The notes beneath the pieces were generated by a model. It had not been told where the DNA came from and searched no databases. It was given only the letters and a program-made list of their open reading frames with translations. A program made the position numbers and the translations under genes. Positions 51,885 through 60,892 of a stretch of DNA of 64,000 nt are shown piece after piece. How positions within the stretch are numbered: the first letter of the stretch is position 1; the number at the start of each line of letters is the position of its first letter. Source of the DNA: Oscillospiraceae bacterium (GTDB lineage: Bacteria > Bacillota > Clostridia > Oscillospirales > Ruminococcaceae); contig JAFSEU010000022.1 in assembly GCA_017435565.1 (NCBI GenBank), positions 1-64,000 on the forward strand. The letters run 5' to 3'.

Positions 51885-52392
51885 AGAAAACATTCTCCCC
51901 TCACTCGTTCTTACCGCCGTGTGCACAATAACCGCCGCTTTGCTCGTTTTTGCAAACGCCGTTACCGAAAAGCCGATTGCGAAAGCACGCAGGGAAAACA
52001 CGCTGAAGACCTTGAGCTCTACCTTCGGAGAGGGCGATTACACTGAAATTGAATGGAAAAATGAAAATGTTTCGCAGACCTATCTCAAAGACGACGGAAC
52101 AGTCATTTTCAAGATAATCGTCTCGGGCTACAATAAGGACAGCATTGATTTGCTTATCGGCGTTGATGCAAACGGAATAAAAGGCATTGGTGCAATCGAA
52201 ATTTCCGAAACAAAGGGCGTAGGAACCAAAGTCGGCGAAAAAGACTTTCTGACGCAGTTTGACAGCGCCACGGCAGCAGATGATATCGAACAGATTGATG
52301 CAATTTCGGGCGCAACATATTCTTCTGACGGAGTAAAAAATGCTGCCATTTGTGCACTTGAAGCCTTTGGCGAATATTCGGAGGAAACATGA
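51877..52392 (+). CDS. rnfG: Rnf complex subunit G
   Basis: 171 residues from the ATG at 51877 (AGGAAGGGTG upstream). One N-terminal membrane helix (about 8-27) and an FMN-binding domain on the outer face; the covalent FMN attachment site is Thr147 in ISGATYSS. GIGAIEISETKGVGTKV is typical. Overlaps both rnfD and rnfE, so the subunits are translationally coupled. Confidence 0.95.
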   Translation: MLKENILPSLVLTAVCTITAALLVFANAVTEKPIAKARRENTLKTLSSTFGEGDYTEIEWKNENVSQTYLKDDGTVIFKIIVSGYNKDSIDLLIGVDANGIKGIGAIEISETKGVGTKVGEKDFLTQFDSATAADDIEQIDAISGATYSSDGVKNAAICALEAFGEYSEET

Positions 52393-53069
52393 TGAGTAAT
52401 TTCAAAGAATTCACCAAGGGAATCATCAAGGAAAACCCCGTGCTTGTGCTGCTGCTCGGCACCTGCCCGACTCTTGCGCTGACAACGCAGGTATCAAACG
52501 CTATCGGTATGGGTCTCGCAACGACATTCGTTCTCGTTTGTTCTAACCTTGTGATTTCGCTTTTAAGAAAATTTATACCTGACGCGGTAAGACTCCCCTG
52601 TTTTATCGTTATAATTGCCGGATTTGTCACTCTTGTCGATTTTCTGCTTGCAGGCTTTGCACCTTGGCTTTATGACGCTTTGGGAGTGTTCCTGTCTTTG
52701 ATTACGGTAAACTGCATTGTTCTCGGCAGAGCAGAGATGTTTGCCTGCAAAAACAAGCCGCTGCCCGCTGTTATGGACGGACTTGGAATGGGCACCGGCT
52801 TTACGCTTGCGCTTGTTATAATGGCAACTATAAGAGAAATTCTGGGCAGCGGAAGCTGGCTCGGGCTGCAAATTCCGTTTATTGAACCGATTGGAATATT
52901 TACAATGAGTGCCGGAGGATTTTTCACCTTCGGAATCGTTATCGCACTTGCAAGCAAGCTTTCAAAAAAATCACCGCCAAAAAATATGGGCTGTGCAGGC
53001 TGCCCGAATGCGGCAAACTGCGCAGGAAGGCTCGATGCCGAAACAGACCTGAAAGGATGTGTTGAGTAA
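52389..53069 (+). CDS. rnfE: Rnf complex subunit E
   Basis: 226 residues, six membrane helices. Conserved NPVLVLLLGTCPTLALT start and ITVNCIVLGRAE with the cysteine that ligands the intramembrane iron-sulfur cluster in Rnf/Nqr. GLGMGTGFTLAL follows. The C-terminus carries extra cysteines (GCAGCPNAANCAG..GC) not part of the usual core. Two possible ATGs, 52389 and 52392, share GGAGG. Confidence 0.95.
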   Translation: MMSNFKEFTKGIIKENPVLVLLLGTCPTLALTTQVSNAIGMGLATTFVLVCSNLVISLLRKFIPDAVRLPCFIVIIAGFVTLVDFLLAGFAPWLYDALGVFLSLITVNCIVLGRAEMFACKNKPLPAVMDGLGMGTGFTLALVIMATIREILGSGSWLGLQIPFIEPIGIFTMSAGGFFTFGIVIALASKLSKKSPPKNMGCAGCPNAANCAGRLDAETDLKGCVE

Positions 53070-53641
53070 TGGAGGGTTTATTCGGAATTCTTATATCCGG
53101 CATATTGACTGAAAATTTTGTCCTTTCAAAAACTTTCGGAATCTGTCCGTTCCTCGGCGTTTCAAAAAAACTGTCAAGCAGCCTCGGAATGGGCGCGGCG
53201 GTCATTTTTGTAATGCTATTCGCAACACTTCTGACGCATCCGATATATACTTATCTGCTTGTCCCAAATGATGCTCAGTATCTTAAAACCATTGCATTTA
53301 TTCTGATTATTGCGCTTTTTGTTCAGCTGGTGGAGATGTTTTTAAAAAGGTTTGTGCCGCCGCTTTACAAAGCTCTGGGAATATATCTGCCGCTTATTAC
53401 AACAAACTGTGCCGTGCTCGGCGTGACCGTGCTTAATGTTGACAACGAATACAGCTTTGCCGAATCAATATGCAATGCACTTGCAGGCGGAATCGGCTTT
53501 ACATTAGCGCTTCTTATGTTTGCCGGCGTACGCTCACGAATTGACAACGACAGCGTTCCCGAAAGCCTCAGGGGCGTCCCGATAACCCTCATTGCCGCAT
53601 CAATTGTGTCGCTTTGCTTTATCGGATTTTCGGGAATATGA
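53069..53641 (+). CDS. rnfA: Rnf complex subunit A
   Basis: 190 residues with six membrane helices, homologous to RnfE and inserted in opposite topology. ILTENFVLSKTFGICPFLGVSKK at the start and LITTNCAVLGVTV near the middle hold the cluster-binding cysteines. Its ATG overlaps the rnfE stop (TAATG). Confidence 0.96.
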   Translation: MEGLFGILISGILTENFVLSKTFGICPFLGVSKKLSSSLGMGAAVIFVMLFATLLTHPIYTYLLVPNDAQYLKTIAFILIIALFVQLVEMFLKRFVPPLYKALGIYLPLITTNCAVLGVTVLNVDNEYSFAESICNALAGGIGFTLALLMFAGVRSRIDNDSVPESLRGVPITLIAASIVSLCFIGFSGI

Positions 53642-53665
53642 TTATTTTCGGAAAGGAAGGCTTAT

Positions 53666-54463
53666 ATGAATTATCTTCTTCCTATATTGATATTTCTTGC
53701 GCTGGGTCTGACAGCAGGAATTCTGCTGAGCGTCGCTTCAAAAGCGCTTGCTGTTGAAAGAGACCCGAAAATCGACGAGATCTCGCAGACATTGCCGAAC
53801 GCCAACTGTGGAGCCTGCGGCTATGCGGGGTGTGCTGACTATGCAGACGCCATTGTCACAAAGGGCGAAAAAACCAATCTCTGCAAGCCCGGCGGTGCAA
53901 TGATAAGCGAAAAAATAAGCACAATTATGGGCGTTGAAGCAGCATTCGTTCCCGAAACCGCTTTTATTAAATGTGGTGGAAGCTGTGAAAACACAAAATC
54001 GGATTATATCTTCGGCGGCATATCGTCGTGCGTTGCTGCTAAAAGGTACTACGGCGGAATGATGGGGTGCAAATACGGCTGTATCGGTTTAGGCGACTGC
54101 ATATCTGTATGTGAATATAATGCAATTTCAATCAGCGATGGCGTTGCAGTCGTTGACAAAGCGCTGTGTCACGCTTGCGGAAAATGCATAAAGGTATGCC
54201 CTAATTCTTTGATTTCACTTGTACCGATAACCAAGCATTATTCCGTCAAATGCTCGTCATGCGACGATGGCAAGCACACAAAAGGTGCCTGTCGAAAGGG
54301 ATGCATCGGGTGCAGAATTTGTGAACGCAAATGTATGAGTGGCGCTGTCAGAATTGAAAACTTCCACGCAATAATCGATTATTCAAAGTGCATCGGCTGT
54401 GGCCAATGCTACGAAGCGTGCCCTACAGGTGCAATCTTCTGCTGCGAAAGGCAAAAAGCATAA
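53666..54463 (+). CDS. rnfB: Rnf complex subunit B (ferredoxin-oxidising)
   Basis: 265 residues. An N-terminal membrane helix, a [4Fe-4S] domain NANCGACGYAGCADYA, then several ferredoxin-type motifs: CKYGCIGLGDCISVCEY, CHACGKCIKVCP, CSSC..CRKGCIGCRICERKC and CIGCGQCYEACP. It takes electrons from reduced ferredoxin. This is the Firmicute-style RnfB with additional cluster domains. Last gene of the operon. Confidence 0.97.
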   Translation: MNYLLPILIFLALGLTAGILLSVASKALAVERDPKIDEISQTLPNANCGACGYAGCADYADAIVTKGEKTNLCKPGGAMISEKISTIMGVEAAFVPETAFIKCGGSCENTKSDYIFGGISSCVAAKRYYGGMMGCKYGCIGLGDCISVCEYNAISISDGVAVVDKALCHACGKCIKVCPNSLISLVPITKHYSVKCSSCDDGKHTKGACRKGCIGCRICERKCMSGAVRIENFHAIIDYSKCIGCGQCYEACPTGAIFCCERQKA

Positions 54464-54470
54464 ACAAAAT

Positions 54471-54514
54471 AAAACCGAAAAGGCGTAATTGATATTCACC
54501 TTTTCGGTTTTTCT
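54471..54514. terminator. Terminator of the rnf operon
   Basis: 13-bp perfect stem (54471-54483 with 54499-54511), 15-base loop and T-run; A-run on the left makes it usable by convergent tsaD. Confidence 0.9.
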
Positions 54515-54518
54515 TTGT

Positions 54519-55529
54519 TCAGTTGTCTTCAAGCGGCATTGTTGCATATGCATTAAGACTCAAATCTGCACGTTTTCCGCTTATATATTCGTAATATCCC
54601 TGGCAGGCTATCATTGCCGCATTATCACCGCAATATTTCAGCTCGGGGAGAAAAAGCTGCTTGTTTTCAAGTCTGCAGACTTTTTCAAACGAGGCTCTGA
54701 TTCCTGAATTTGCCGAAACTCCGCCTGCAACAGCAATCCTTTCATAATTTAGATTTCTTGCGGCAAGCATTGTTCTCTGCGTCAGAATCGATGCGATTGT
54801 TGACTGAAGTGAAGCGCAAAGGTCATTTTTGTTGATTTCAGTACCCTTTTGTGCGGCATTGTGAACAATGTTCACAACAGCGGTTTTCAATCCCGAAAAG
54901 CTGAAATCATACTCGCTGGTGCTGACCTTGGGGTTGGGCAGCGGATAGCGATCAGCGTCGCCCTGCTGTGCGGCTTTATCTACCCACACGCCTCCCGGAT
55001 ACGGAAAGCCCATAACCCTTGCCGCCTTATCAAAGCATTCACCTGCGGCGTCATCACGGGTTCTTCCGATTACGTTGAATTTTGTATAATCACATACTTC
55101 AACAATATGGCTGTGACCGCCGCTTGCAACAAGACAGAGATACGGCGGCTTTAAATCGCTGTGACTGATATAATTCGAGGCAATGTGTCCTGCAAGGTGA
55201 TGCACAGGTACAAGCGGCTTCTTCCACGCCATTGCCAACGCTTTTGCAAAGCTTACGCCGACAAGCAGCGCGCCGATAAGCCCGGGAGCATATGTCACTG
55301 CAATTGCGTCAATATCATCACTGGTGCAGTTTGCGTCATAAAGCGCCTTTTGCACAACTCCGAGTATATTCTCACAATGGCGCCTTGATGCGATTTCAGG
55401 CACAACTCCGCCGAATTTACGATGTTCTTCAATCTGCGTCGATATTACCGATGAGAGTATAATTTTTCCGTCCTCACACACGCTTGCGGCTGTTTCATCG
55501 CAAGAGCTTTCAATTCCCAATATTTTCAT
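54519..55529 (-). CDS. tsaD: tRNA N6-adenosine threonylcarbamoyltransferase TsaD
   Basis: 336 residues. ILGIESSCDETA start, HHLAGHIASN with the two iron-binding histidines, GGHSHIVEV and CGDNAAMIA near the end. TsaD transfers the threonylcarbamoyl group to A37 of ANN-decoding tRNAs with TsaB and TsaE; neither partner gene is in this window. Its ATG overlaps the rimI stop by one base. Confidence 0.98.
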   Translation of the reverse strand: MKILGIESSCDETAASVCEDGKIILSSVISTQIEEHRKFGGVVPEIASRRHCENILGVVQKALYDANCTSDDIDAIAVTYAPGLIGALLVGVSFAKALAMAWKKPLVPVHHLAGHIASNYISHSDLKPPYLCLVASGGHSHIVEVCDYTKFNVIGRTRDDAAGECFDKAARVMGFPYPGGVWVDKAAQQGDADRYPLPNPKVSTSEYDFSFSGLKTAVVNIVHNAAQKGTEINKNDLCASLQSTIASILTQRTMLAARNLNYERIAVAGGVSANSGIRASFEKVCRLENKQLFLPELKYCGDNAAMIACQGYYEYISGKRADLSLNAYATMPLEDN

Positions 55530-55972
55530 TAGTGCTCCATCTTTTTCAAAAATTTTGTCATGAGCACCGCATCCTCGAAAGGCTCAGAATAAAAACCTTT
55601 TCTCAGGCCTACGGTTTCATATCCGTTTTTTTCATAAAGCTTGCGTGCGGCAGTATTGCTCTGCCTGACTTCAAGCATAATACACTCGGCAAAACCGCCG
55701 ACATATTTTTCAAGCTCTTCAAGTAATCTGCACGCAATCCCGCAATTGCGGCAATCAGGTGCTACCGCAATACGATTGATATTGACCTCATCGAGAACAA
55801 AGTCTGCAAATATATATCCGCAGATTTCTCCCTGCTGACATATGCAAAGCAGAATATTCCGCTGATTCTCAATGGCGTCCTCAATATTCTTTGCAGTCCA
55901 GAGCTGCGTAAAGCATTGCTTTTCGATACTAAGCAGCGCTTCAATATCAAAAGCTGTAATTTTTCTTATCAT
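55529..55972 (-). CDS. rimI: Ribosomal-protein-alanine N-acetyltransferase RimI
   Basis: 147 residues, GNAT fold. ALLSIEKQCFTQLWT start, FVLDEVNINRIAVAPDCRNCGIACRLLEEL with the acetyl-CoA loop, and EVRQSNTAARKLYEKNGYETVGLRKGFY. RimI acetylates the N-terminus of S18 in E. coli. The coupling with tsaD is common in Firmicutes. Confidence 0.93.
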   Translation of the reverse strand: MIRKITAFDIEALLSIEKQCFTQLWTAKNIEDAIENQRNILLCICQQGEICGYIFADFVLDEVNINRIAVAPDCRNCGIACRLLEELEKYVGGFAECIMLEVRQSNTAARKLYEKNGYETVGLRKGFYSEPFEDAVLMTKFLKKMEH

Positions 55973-55989
55973 AACACACTAAGCTCTTT

Positions 55990-56535
55990 TCAGCGTTTTC
56001 CCAAAAATCTCGGTTTGAAATAGTCCTTGTAAATAAACATATATGCCGAAAGGATTTTGTCGTACGCCAGAAAAACAAACGTTGTAACTATAAGCAAAAC
56101 GGGAACAACGTATTTCCCGAGAAATTCAAACCCGACGAACATATCATCAATTCCCAGTATAAACATACTGAGCTTGAATATTGCAACAATACAGACGTTA
56201 TACACAGCAATTTTCAGCAGAACACGAATCGCTGCTGTTTTTATTCTGTCTATGCGTTGTTTAAGAATTGGGTAATGCCCGAACAGCAGAATAAACATCA
56301 GAGCCGCTTCCTTATCAGGCGTTATAAACAGCGAAAGCAAGCCAATTCCGACATATGTCACAAACGCCCAGCCCTCGCCGATATCTGAAACTATTACCAA
56401 AAGCAGTCCGCCGGCAAGCATCGGAAAGGCAATATAAAATGCAGGCAGAATGCTGGTCAGAAACATCACAAACAAACTCATCGAGGATATCACGCCGCCG
56501 AGTGCAACCTTGTAGCTGGCGTTTTTACTTTCCAA
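55990..56535 (-). CDS. ECF-component-like or DUF2232-like polytopic membrane protein
   Basis: 181 residues from a TTG at 56535, chosen because AGAGGTG lies 6 bases upstream; longer readings start at an ATG at 56586 without such a site. Six hydrophobic segments (VALGGVISSMSLFVMFLTSIL, FPMLAGGLLLVIVSDIG, FVTYVGIGLLSLFI and others) give an ECF-S-like layout. No conserved ligand motif is recognised. It lies 17 bases upstream of rimI. Confidence 0.6.
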   Translation of the reverse strand: MESKNASYKVALGGVISSMSLFVMFLTSILPAFYIAFPMLAGGLLLVIVSDIGEGWAFVTYVGIGLLSLFITPDKEAALMFILLFGHYPILKQRIDRIKTAAIRVLLKIAVYNVCIVAIFKLSMFILGIDDMFVGFEFLGKYVVPVLLIVTTFVFLAYDKILSAYMFIYKDYFKPRFLGKR

Positions 56536-56595
56536 ATTTTTCACCTCTGCCAAAAACTTGATACTATTATATTTTATCAAAAACAACGCTGAAAG

Positions 56596-57054
56596 TCAAC
56601 ACTTTGCTTCAAGCGCAGTAAAGAATCCGTTTTGCTCATAAAGATATATATCAGCGGCGATAATTTCCTTTCCGCAAACCACAAGCGTTGCCCTGACGTT
56701 TTCTGAGTCTTCATAATTCGTCACTTCATATGTATATATGACAGCATCCTTTCCTTTATAATTATCAAGCTTAAAACCTGCCTGGTTTTGCATCTCGCAA
56801 TACTCGTTGTAGGTCTTTGAAAACTCAGTCGGAATGCGGATTTTCCTCGATGAAATCTCGTTGACATCAAGCTTATTCATATTCAGAAAGAATTCTCTTG
56901 CCTGCGGCGTGGAATAATCACAGTTTATATTTTTTTTCTTTTCGCCGAGCTTCGGTGCGACGGCAATCGCAAGCGCAATCAGCAAAATAAAAAACGAAGT
57001 GACCAGAATGCGTTTTGAACGCTGGCCTTTTAAATTAAATGACAACAAAAACAT
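56596..57054 (-). CDS. DUF4830-like membrane-anchored protein
   Basis: 152 residues from the ATG at 57054. One membrane helix near 18-36, then an outer domain: YNEYCEMQNQAGFKLDNYKGKDAVIYTYEVTNYEDSENVRATLVVCGKEIIAADIYL and GFFTALE near the end, the pattern of DUF4830 proteins found in Clostridia. Function unknown. Probably first gene of the run that ends with tsaD. Confidence 0.7.
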   Translation of the reverse strand: MFLLSFNLKGQRSKRILVTSFFILLIALAIAVAPKLGEKKKNINCDYSTPQAREFFLNMNKLDVNEISSRKIRIPTEFSKTYNEYCEMQNQAGFKLDNYKGKDAVIYTYEVTNYEDSENVRATLVVCGKEIIAADIYLYEQNGFFTALEAKC

Positions 57055-57134
57055 ATCGACCATTCTCCCTTCAGATAAAAAATACGCTGTATTTTGCTCT
57101 TTTATTACAAAAATTAATGAAAAACAAAATGTAC

Positions 57135-57163
57135 TTGAAATATATGCTGAATTGTGTTATAAT
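57135..57163 (+). promoter_or_regulatory. Promoter of the DUF1846 gene
   Basis: TTGAAA (57135-57140), 17-bp spacer, TATAAT (57158-57163); ATG at 57202. Confidence 0.75.
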
Positions 57164-57201
57164 AAATAGGAACATTGATAATTTACTGAGGTTTGCGGAA
57201 A

Positions 57202-58686
57202 ATGAGTAAAATTGGTTTTGATAATGATAAGTACTTGAAACTACAGTCCGAATGCATCAGAGAACGCATTTCGCAATTTGGCGGAAAGCTTTATCTTGAA
57301 TTCGGCGGAAAGCTTTTTGACGATTATCACGCCTCAAGGGTTTTGCCAGGTTTCAAGCCTGACAGCAAATTGCAAATGATGATGCAGCTCAAGGACGAAA
57401 TTGAAATTGTAATTGCGATAAATGCCGCTGATATTGAAAAGAACAAAATCAGGGGCGATTTAGGCATCACATATGACACGGACACTCTGCGTCTTATAAG
57501 CATTTTCAGGGACAAGGGTCTCCTTGTCGGAAGCGTTGTGCTGACGCGCTTTGCCGGTCAGGAGGCCGCCATTAAGTTTAAAGAGCGTCTTGAATCACTG
57601 GGCATCAGAGTTTATAAGCATTATCACATCGAAGGATATCCGTCAAATCTTGCAAAAATCATCAGCGACGAGGGCTACGGCATAAACGAATATATCGAAA
57701 CGTCCCGCAGGCTTGTTTTGGTGACGGCGCCCGGACCCGGAAGCGGCAAAATGGCCACCTGCCTTTCTCAGCTTTATCAGGATCACAAAAAGGGTATCAA
57801 CGCAGGCTATGCCAAGTTTGAGACCTTCCCGATATGGAATCTGCCGCTGCGCCACCCTGTAAATATCGCTTATGAATCTGCTACTGCCGATTTGAACGAT
57901 ATAAATATGATTGACCCTTTTCATCTCGAAGCATACGGAGAAACTGCTGTCAATTACAACCGTGATGTTGAGATTTTCCCCGTACTCAATAATATTTTTG
58001 AAAAGATAATGGGCAAATCACCATATAAATCTCCAACTGATATGGGCGTGAATATGGCCGGATGCTGTATTATTGATGATGAGGCCGTACAGAATGCTGC
58101 AAAACAGGAAATCATCAGGCGATATTACTCTGCACTGTGCCAGAAAAAGCAGGGTAACGCCACTGCTGACGAGGTTTATGAGCACGAGCTTTTAATGAAG
58201 CAGGCAACCATAACTCCTGCGGACCGACCCGTAATTGAAAAAGCTCTTGAAAAAGCACAGCAGACCGACCAGCCTGCAGCCGCAATTGAGCTTCCTGACG
58301 GAACTATTGTCACTGGAAAAACAACTGACCTTCTCGGTGCTTCATCTGCGATGCTTCTGAACGCTCTCAAGGTTCTTGCGGGAATTGATGATGATGCACT
58401 TCTTATTTCAAGAAGCGTACTTGAACCGATTCAGCACCTCAAGGTAGACCATCTTGGAAATTCTAATCCCAGACTCCATACTGACGAAACACTTATTGCA
58501 CTGTCAATGAGCGCCGCAACCGACCCGACTGCTGAACGCGCAATGGAGCAGCTCGGAAACCTCAGAGGATGCGAAGCACATTCAAGCGTTATTCTTTCAA
58601 ATGTTGACGAGCGTGTTATGAAACGACTCGGAATAAATCTTACCTGCGAACCGCAGTACCAGAGCAACAAATTATATCAGATATAA
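57202..58686 (+). CDS. DUF1846 family protein
   Basis: 494 residues, the usual length. GFDNDKYLKLQSECIRERI at the start, ITYDTDTLRLI, a phosphate-binding-like TAPGPGSGKMATCLSQLYQD near 175 (like a P-loop but with Met in place of the usual Ser/Thr), GVNMAGCCI and VDHLGNSNPRLHTDE. DUF1846 proteins are conserved in Firmicutes and have known crystal structures but no established reaction; a nucleotide-related role is plausible. Own promoter and terminator. Confidence 0.93.
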   Translation: MSKIGFDNDKYLKLQSECIRERISQFGGKLYLEFGGKLFDDYHASRVLPGFKPDSKLQMMMQLKDEIEIVIAINAADIEKNKIRGDLGITYDTDTLRLISIFRDKGLLVGSVVLTRFAGQEAAIKFKERLESLGIRVYKHYHIEGYPSNLAKIISDEGYGINEYIETSRRLVLVTAPGPGSGKMATCLSQLYQDHKKGINAGYAKFETFPIWNLPLRHPVNIAYESATADLNDINMIDPFHLEAYGETAVNYNRDVEIFPVLNNIFEKIMGKSPYKSPTDMGVNMAGCCIIDDEAVQNAAKQEIIRRYYSALCQKKQGNATADEVYEHELLMKQATITPADRPVIEKALEKAQQTDQPAAAIELPDGTIVTGKTTDLLGASSAMLLNALKVLAGIDDDALLISRSVLEPIQHLKVDHLGNSNPRLHTDETLIALSMSAATDPTAERAMEQLGNLRGCEAHSSVILSNVDERVMKRLGINLTCEPQYQSNKLYQI

Positions 58687-58691
58687 GAATC

Positions 58692-58730
58692 ACATGAGCA
58701 TTATACAAATATAATGCTCATGTTTATTTT
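58692..58730 (+). terminator. Terminator after the DUF1846 gene
   Basis: 12-bp perfect stem (58692-58703 with 58710-58721) followed by TTTATTTTTT. Confidence 0.85.
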
Positions 58731-58738
58731 TTGCACAA

Positions 58739-58773
58739 AAAAATCACGGACAAAATCTTGTCCGTGATTTTTG
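58739..58773. terminator. Terminator of the sugar ABC operon
   Basis: AAATCACGGACAA (58741-58753) pairs with TTGTCCGTGATTT (58758-58770); runs of A and T on both sides. On the minus strand it ends the permease operon. Confidence 0.88.
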
Positions 58774-58791
58774 ATGCATTCAAATAAGCAA

Positions 58792-59730
58792 TTATTCCTT
58801 TACACCGCCGGCTGTAACACCGCCAATAATAAACTTGGAAAGGATTATGTAAACGATGATCATAGGAACAACCGAGATCGAAATTGCAAGCCAAGCAGCA
58901 CTTGCATAGTGAGCCTGCTGTCTGTTGTTGCTGACTGATGAAATCATCATCGGAAGAGTCTTCGCTTTGGTGTTGTTGGAAAGAAGAATGGAGGGTGTAT
59001 AGAGGTCGTTCCACTTTGAAACAAACGCGAAAATAGACTGTACAGCAATAGCGGGCTTCATAATGGGAAGTGCAATTGTAAAGAAGGTTCTGAATTCGCT
59101 GGAACCATCGATACGGCCAGCCTCAACGAGGTCAAGCGGGAAGGTTGACTTCATATACTGACGCATAAAGAATACAATCGCAGGGGCTGCAACAGCAGGA
59201 AGAATTACCCACAGTATATTACCGTGAATCATAAGGTCTTCCTTACCGGTGATATCGATAAGAATTCTGTTGATCTTGTAGATAACCTGCGAATAACCTG
59301 TTGTAGTAACAGTTGCGGGAACCATCATTACAGCGAGGATAAATGTATAAGCAGGTGTCTTGAGCTTGTAATCATAAACAACAAGACCGTATGCAGTTAA
59401 GCAGGAGAAAAAGATTGTAAAAATCGTGCTGGGAATTGTAATGATAAGGCTGTTCTTAAAGCCGAGAAAAATGTCAGCTGTGTACTTGAATTCCTCATCA
59501 AAGAGCAGATTCCAGTTTGCTTTGAACTTTTCGATACTGCCGGGAATAAGGGTAACACCCATACCAGAAATATCAACATGGTCTCTTGTTGAGTTTATGA
59601 TAAGAAAATAAATCGGAAGAATACATATAATTGATATGATTACCAAGAATATGAAAATCAAAGTTGATTTAATACGTTTTGAGGTGCTGTAACTCTTAGA
59701 GTTGTCACCGTACATACTTTTCATACTCAT
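58792..59730 (-). CDS. Carbohydrate ABC transporter permease (MalG/CUT1 type)
   Basis: 312 residues with six membrane helices. The EAA-loop signature is DLVEAGRIDGSSEFRTFFTIALPIMKPAIA; other marks are INSTRD near residue 48 and MPTV-like segments. It forms the membrane pore with the preceding MalF-type subunit. Overlaps it by 4 bases. Which sugar is carried cannot be judged; the GH5/GH26 enzymes make cello- or manno-oligosaccharides plausible. Confidence 0.92.
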   Translation of the reverse strand: MSMKSMYGDNSKSYSTSKRIKSTLIFIFLVIISIICILPIYFLIINSTRDHVDISGMGVTLIPGSIEKFKANWNLLFDEEFKYTADIFLGFKNSLIITIPSTIFTIFFSCLTAYGLVVYDYKLKTPAYTFILAVMMVPATVTTTGYSQVIYKINRILIDITGKEDLMIHGNILWVILPAVAAPAIVFFMRQYMKSTFPLDLVEAGRIDGSSEFRTFFTIALPIMKPAIAVQSIFAFVSKWNDLYTPSILLSNNTKAKTLPMMISSVSNNRQQAHYASAAWLAISISVVPMIIVYIILSKFIIGGVTAGGVKE

Positions 59731-60779
59731 ATGCCGAAATCCCCCAATCCCTTTGCTCTTGCCTTAGCCTGAGCCTTAAGTTTTTTGAGCTGCTTCTTCT
59801 TTCTGATTTCGTCCTTATCACGATACATAAAGAAGACAACAGAACCGAGAATTGCAGTAATGATGAACAATGTAACGGAGATTGCACCTGAATATCCGTA
59901 ATTGAATTTGTTGTAATGATAAGAAATAAGGAAAGTAACGGTACGGAGTACGGTGACAGGCTCGCCGCCGACCGCACCGAGAATTGTCGGAACGTCATAC
60001 ATCTGCAAGCCGCCGATGAGCGAAGTGATGAGAGTATAAAGCATCATGGGCTTGAGAAGAGGAAGAGTAACTTTGAAGAATACCTGACGGCTGTTTGCAC
60101 CATCGATATCCGCAGCTTCGAAAAGGGATTCACTAATGCCCATAATACCGGACATAAGCATAAGTGTGGTATTACCGAACCACATCCAGCACTGCATAAA
60201 CCATACGAGTTTTACAGCGTTTCCGATGCCGAAGAAGCTACTTTCAACTGAAAGGAAGTCGATAGGTCCGATGCCGATTTTGCCGAGGACCTGGTTTGCA
60301 GCACAAGTATCAGCCGAGCTGAACATTGCACCGAAAAGTGCAGCAACTGAAGCTGCTGTAATAATGTTAGGCATATATACAATTACTTTGAATACGCCCT
60401 TGCCTCTGATTTTGATTTTGGAATCAGTAAACCATACAGCGAGAAGCAAAGAAAGAAGAATCTGAGGAATGAAGTTACCAATCCAAAGGACAACAGTATT
60501 CTTGAATGCTTCTACAAATTTGTTATGTATAGCCATGTGACCGAAATTTCCGTCACCGCCGAACAAAACGATGTCAAAGTTTTTAAGTCCGTTAAAGACC
60601 TGTTCTGTTACGAGAATGCTCTTACCGGTTTCAGCCGTTTTGGTAAACGCCATTACGAAAACCTGAATAAGGGGCATTAGAGAAAAAATAAAATAAAAAA
60701 TAAAAAATGGCGCAATAAACATGTAGCCATACTTAGCATAGCTTATGGATTTAACGCCGCCTTTAGAAGTTGACGCCAT
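59727..60779 (-). CDS. Carbohydrate ABC transporter permease (MalF/CUT1 type)
   Basis: 350 residues from the ATG at 60779, with GAGAGGGTG upstream. Six or more membrane helices; EAA loop ESLFEAADIDGANSRQVFFKVTLPLLKPMM. The protein ends with a Lys-rich tail (RKKKQLKKLKAQAKARAKG). Pairs with the downstream permease. A hairpin (60820-60847) separates it from the binding-protein gene. Confidence 0.92.
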   Translation of the reverse strand: MASTSKGGVKSISYAKYGYMFIAPFFIFYFIFSLMPLIQVFVMAFTKTAETGKSILVTEQVFNGLKNFDIVLFGGDGNFGHMAIHNKFVEAFKNTVVLWIGNFIPQILLSLLLAVWFTDSKIKIRGKGVFKVIVYMPNIITAASVAALFGAMFSSADTCAANQVLGKIGIGPIDFLSVESSFFGIGNAVKLVWFMQCWMWFGNTTLMLMSGIMGISESLFEAADIDGANSRQVFFKVTLPLLKPMMLYTLITSLIGGLQMYDVPTILGAVGGEPVTVLRTVTFLISYHYNKFNYGYSGAISVTLFIITAILGSVVFFMYRDKDEIRKKKQLKKLKAQAKARAKGLGDFGI

Positions 60780-60819
60780 TTTAACACACCCTCTCAAAAA
60801 AATGCAAATGTCAATATAT

Positions 60820-60847
60820 GCCTATGGAGCGCAAAGGCTCCATAGGC
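60820..60847 (-). other. Intercistronic hairpin in the ABC operon
   Basis: Perfect 11-bp stem (60820-60830 with 60837-60847), 6-base loop, no T-run. Its place after the binding-protein gene suits 3'-end protection that raises binding-protein mRNA over permease mRNA. Confidence 0.75.
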
Positions 60848-60892
60848 TATATTGTTTTGTTATTCAGTTAGACAAAGCAATAATCTAATTGA

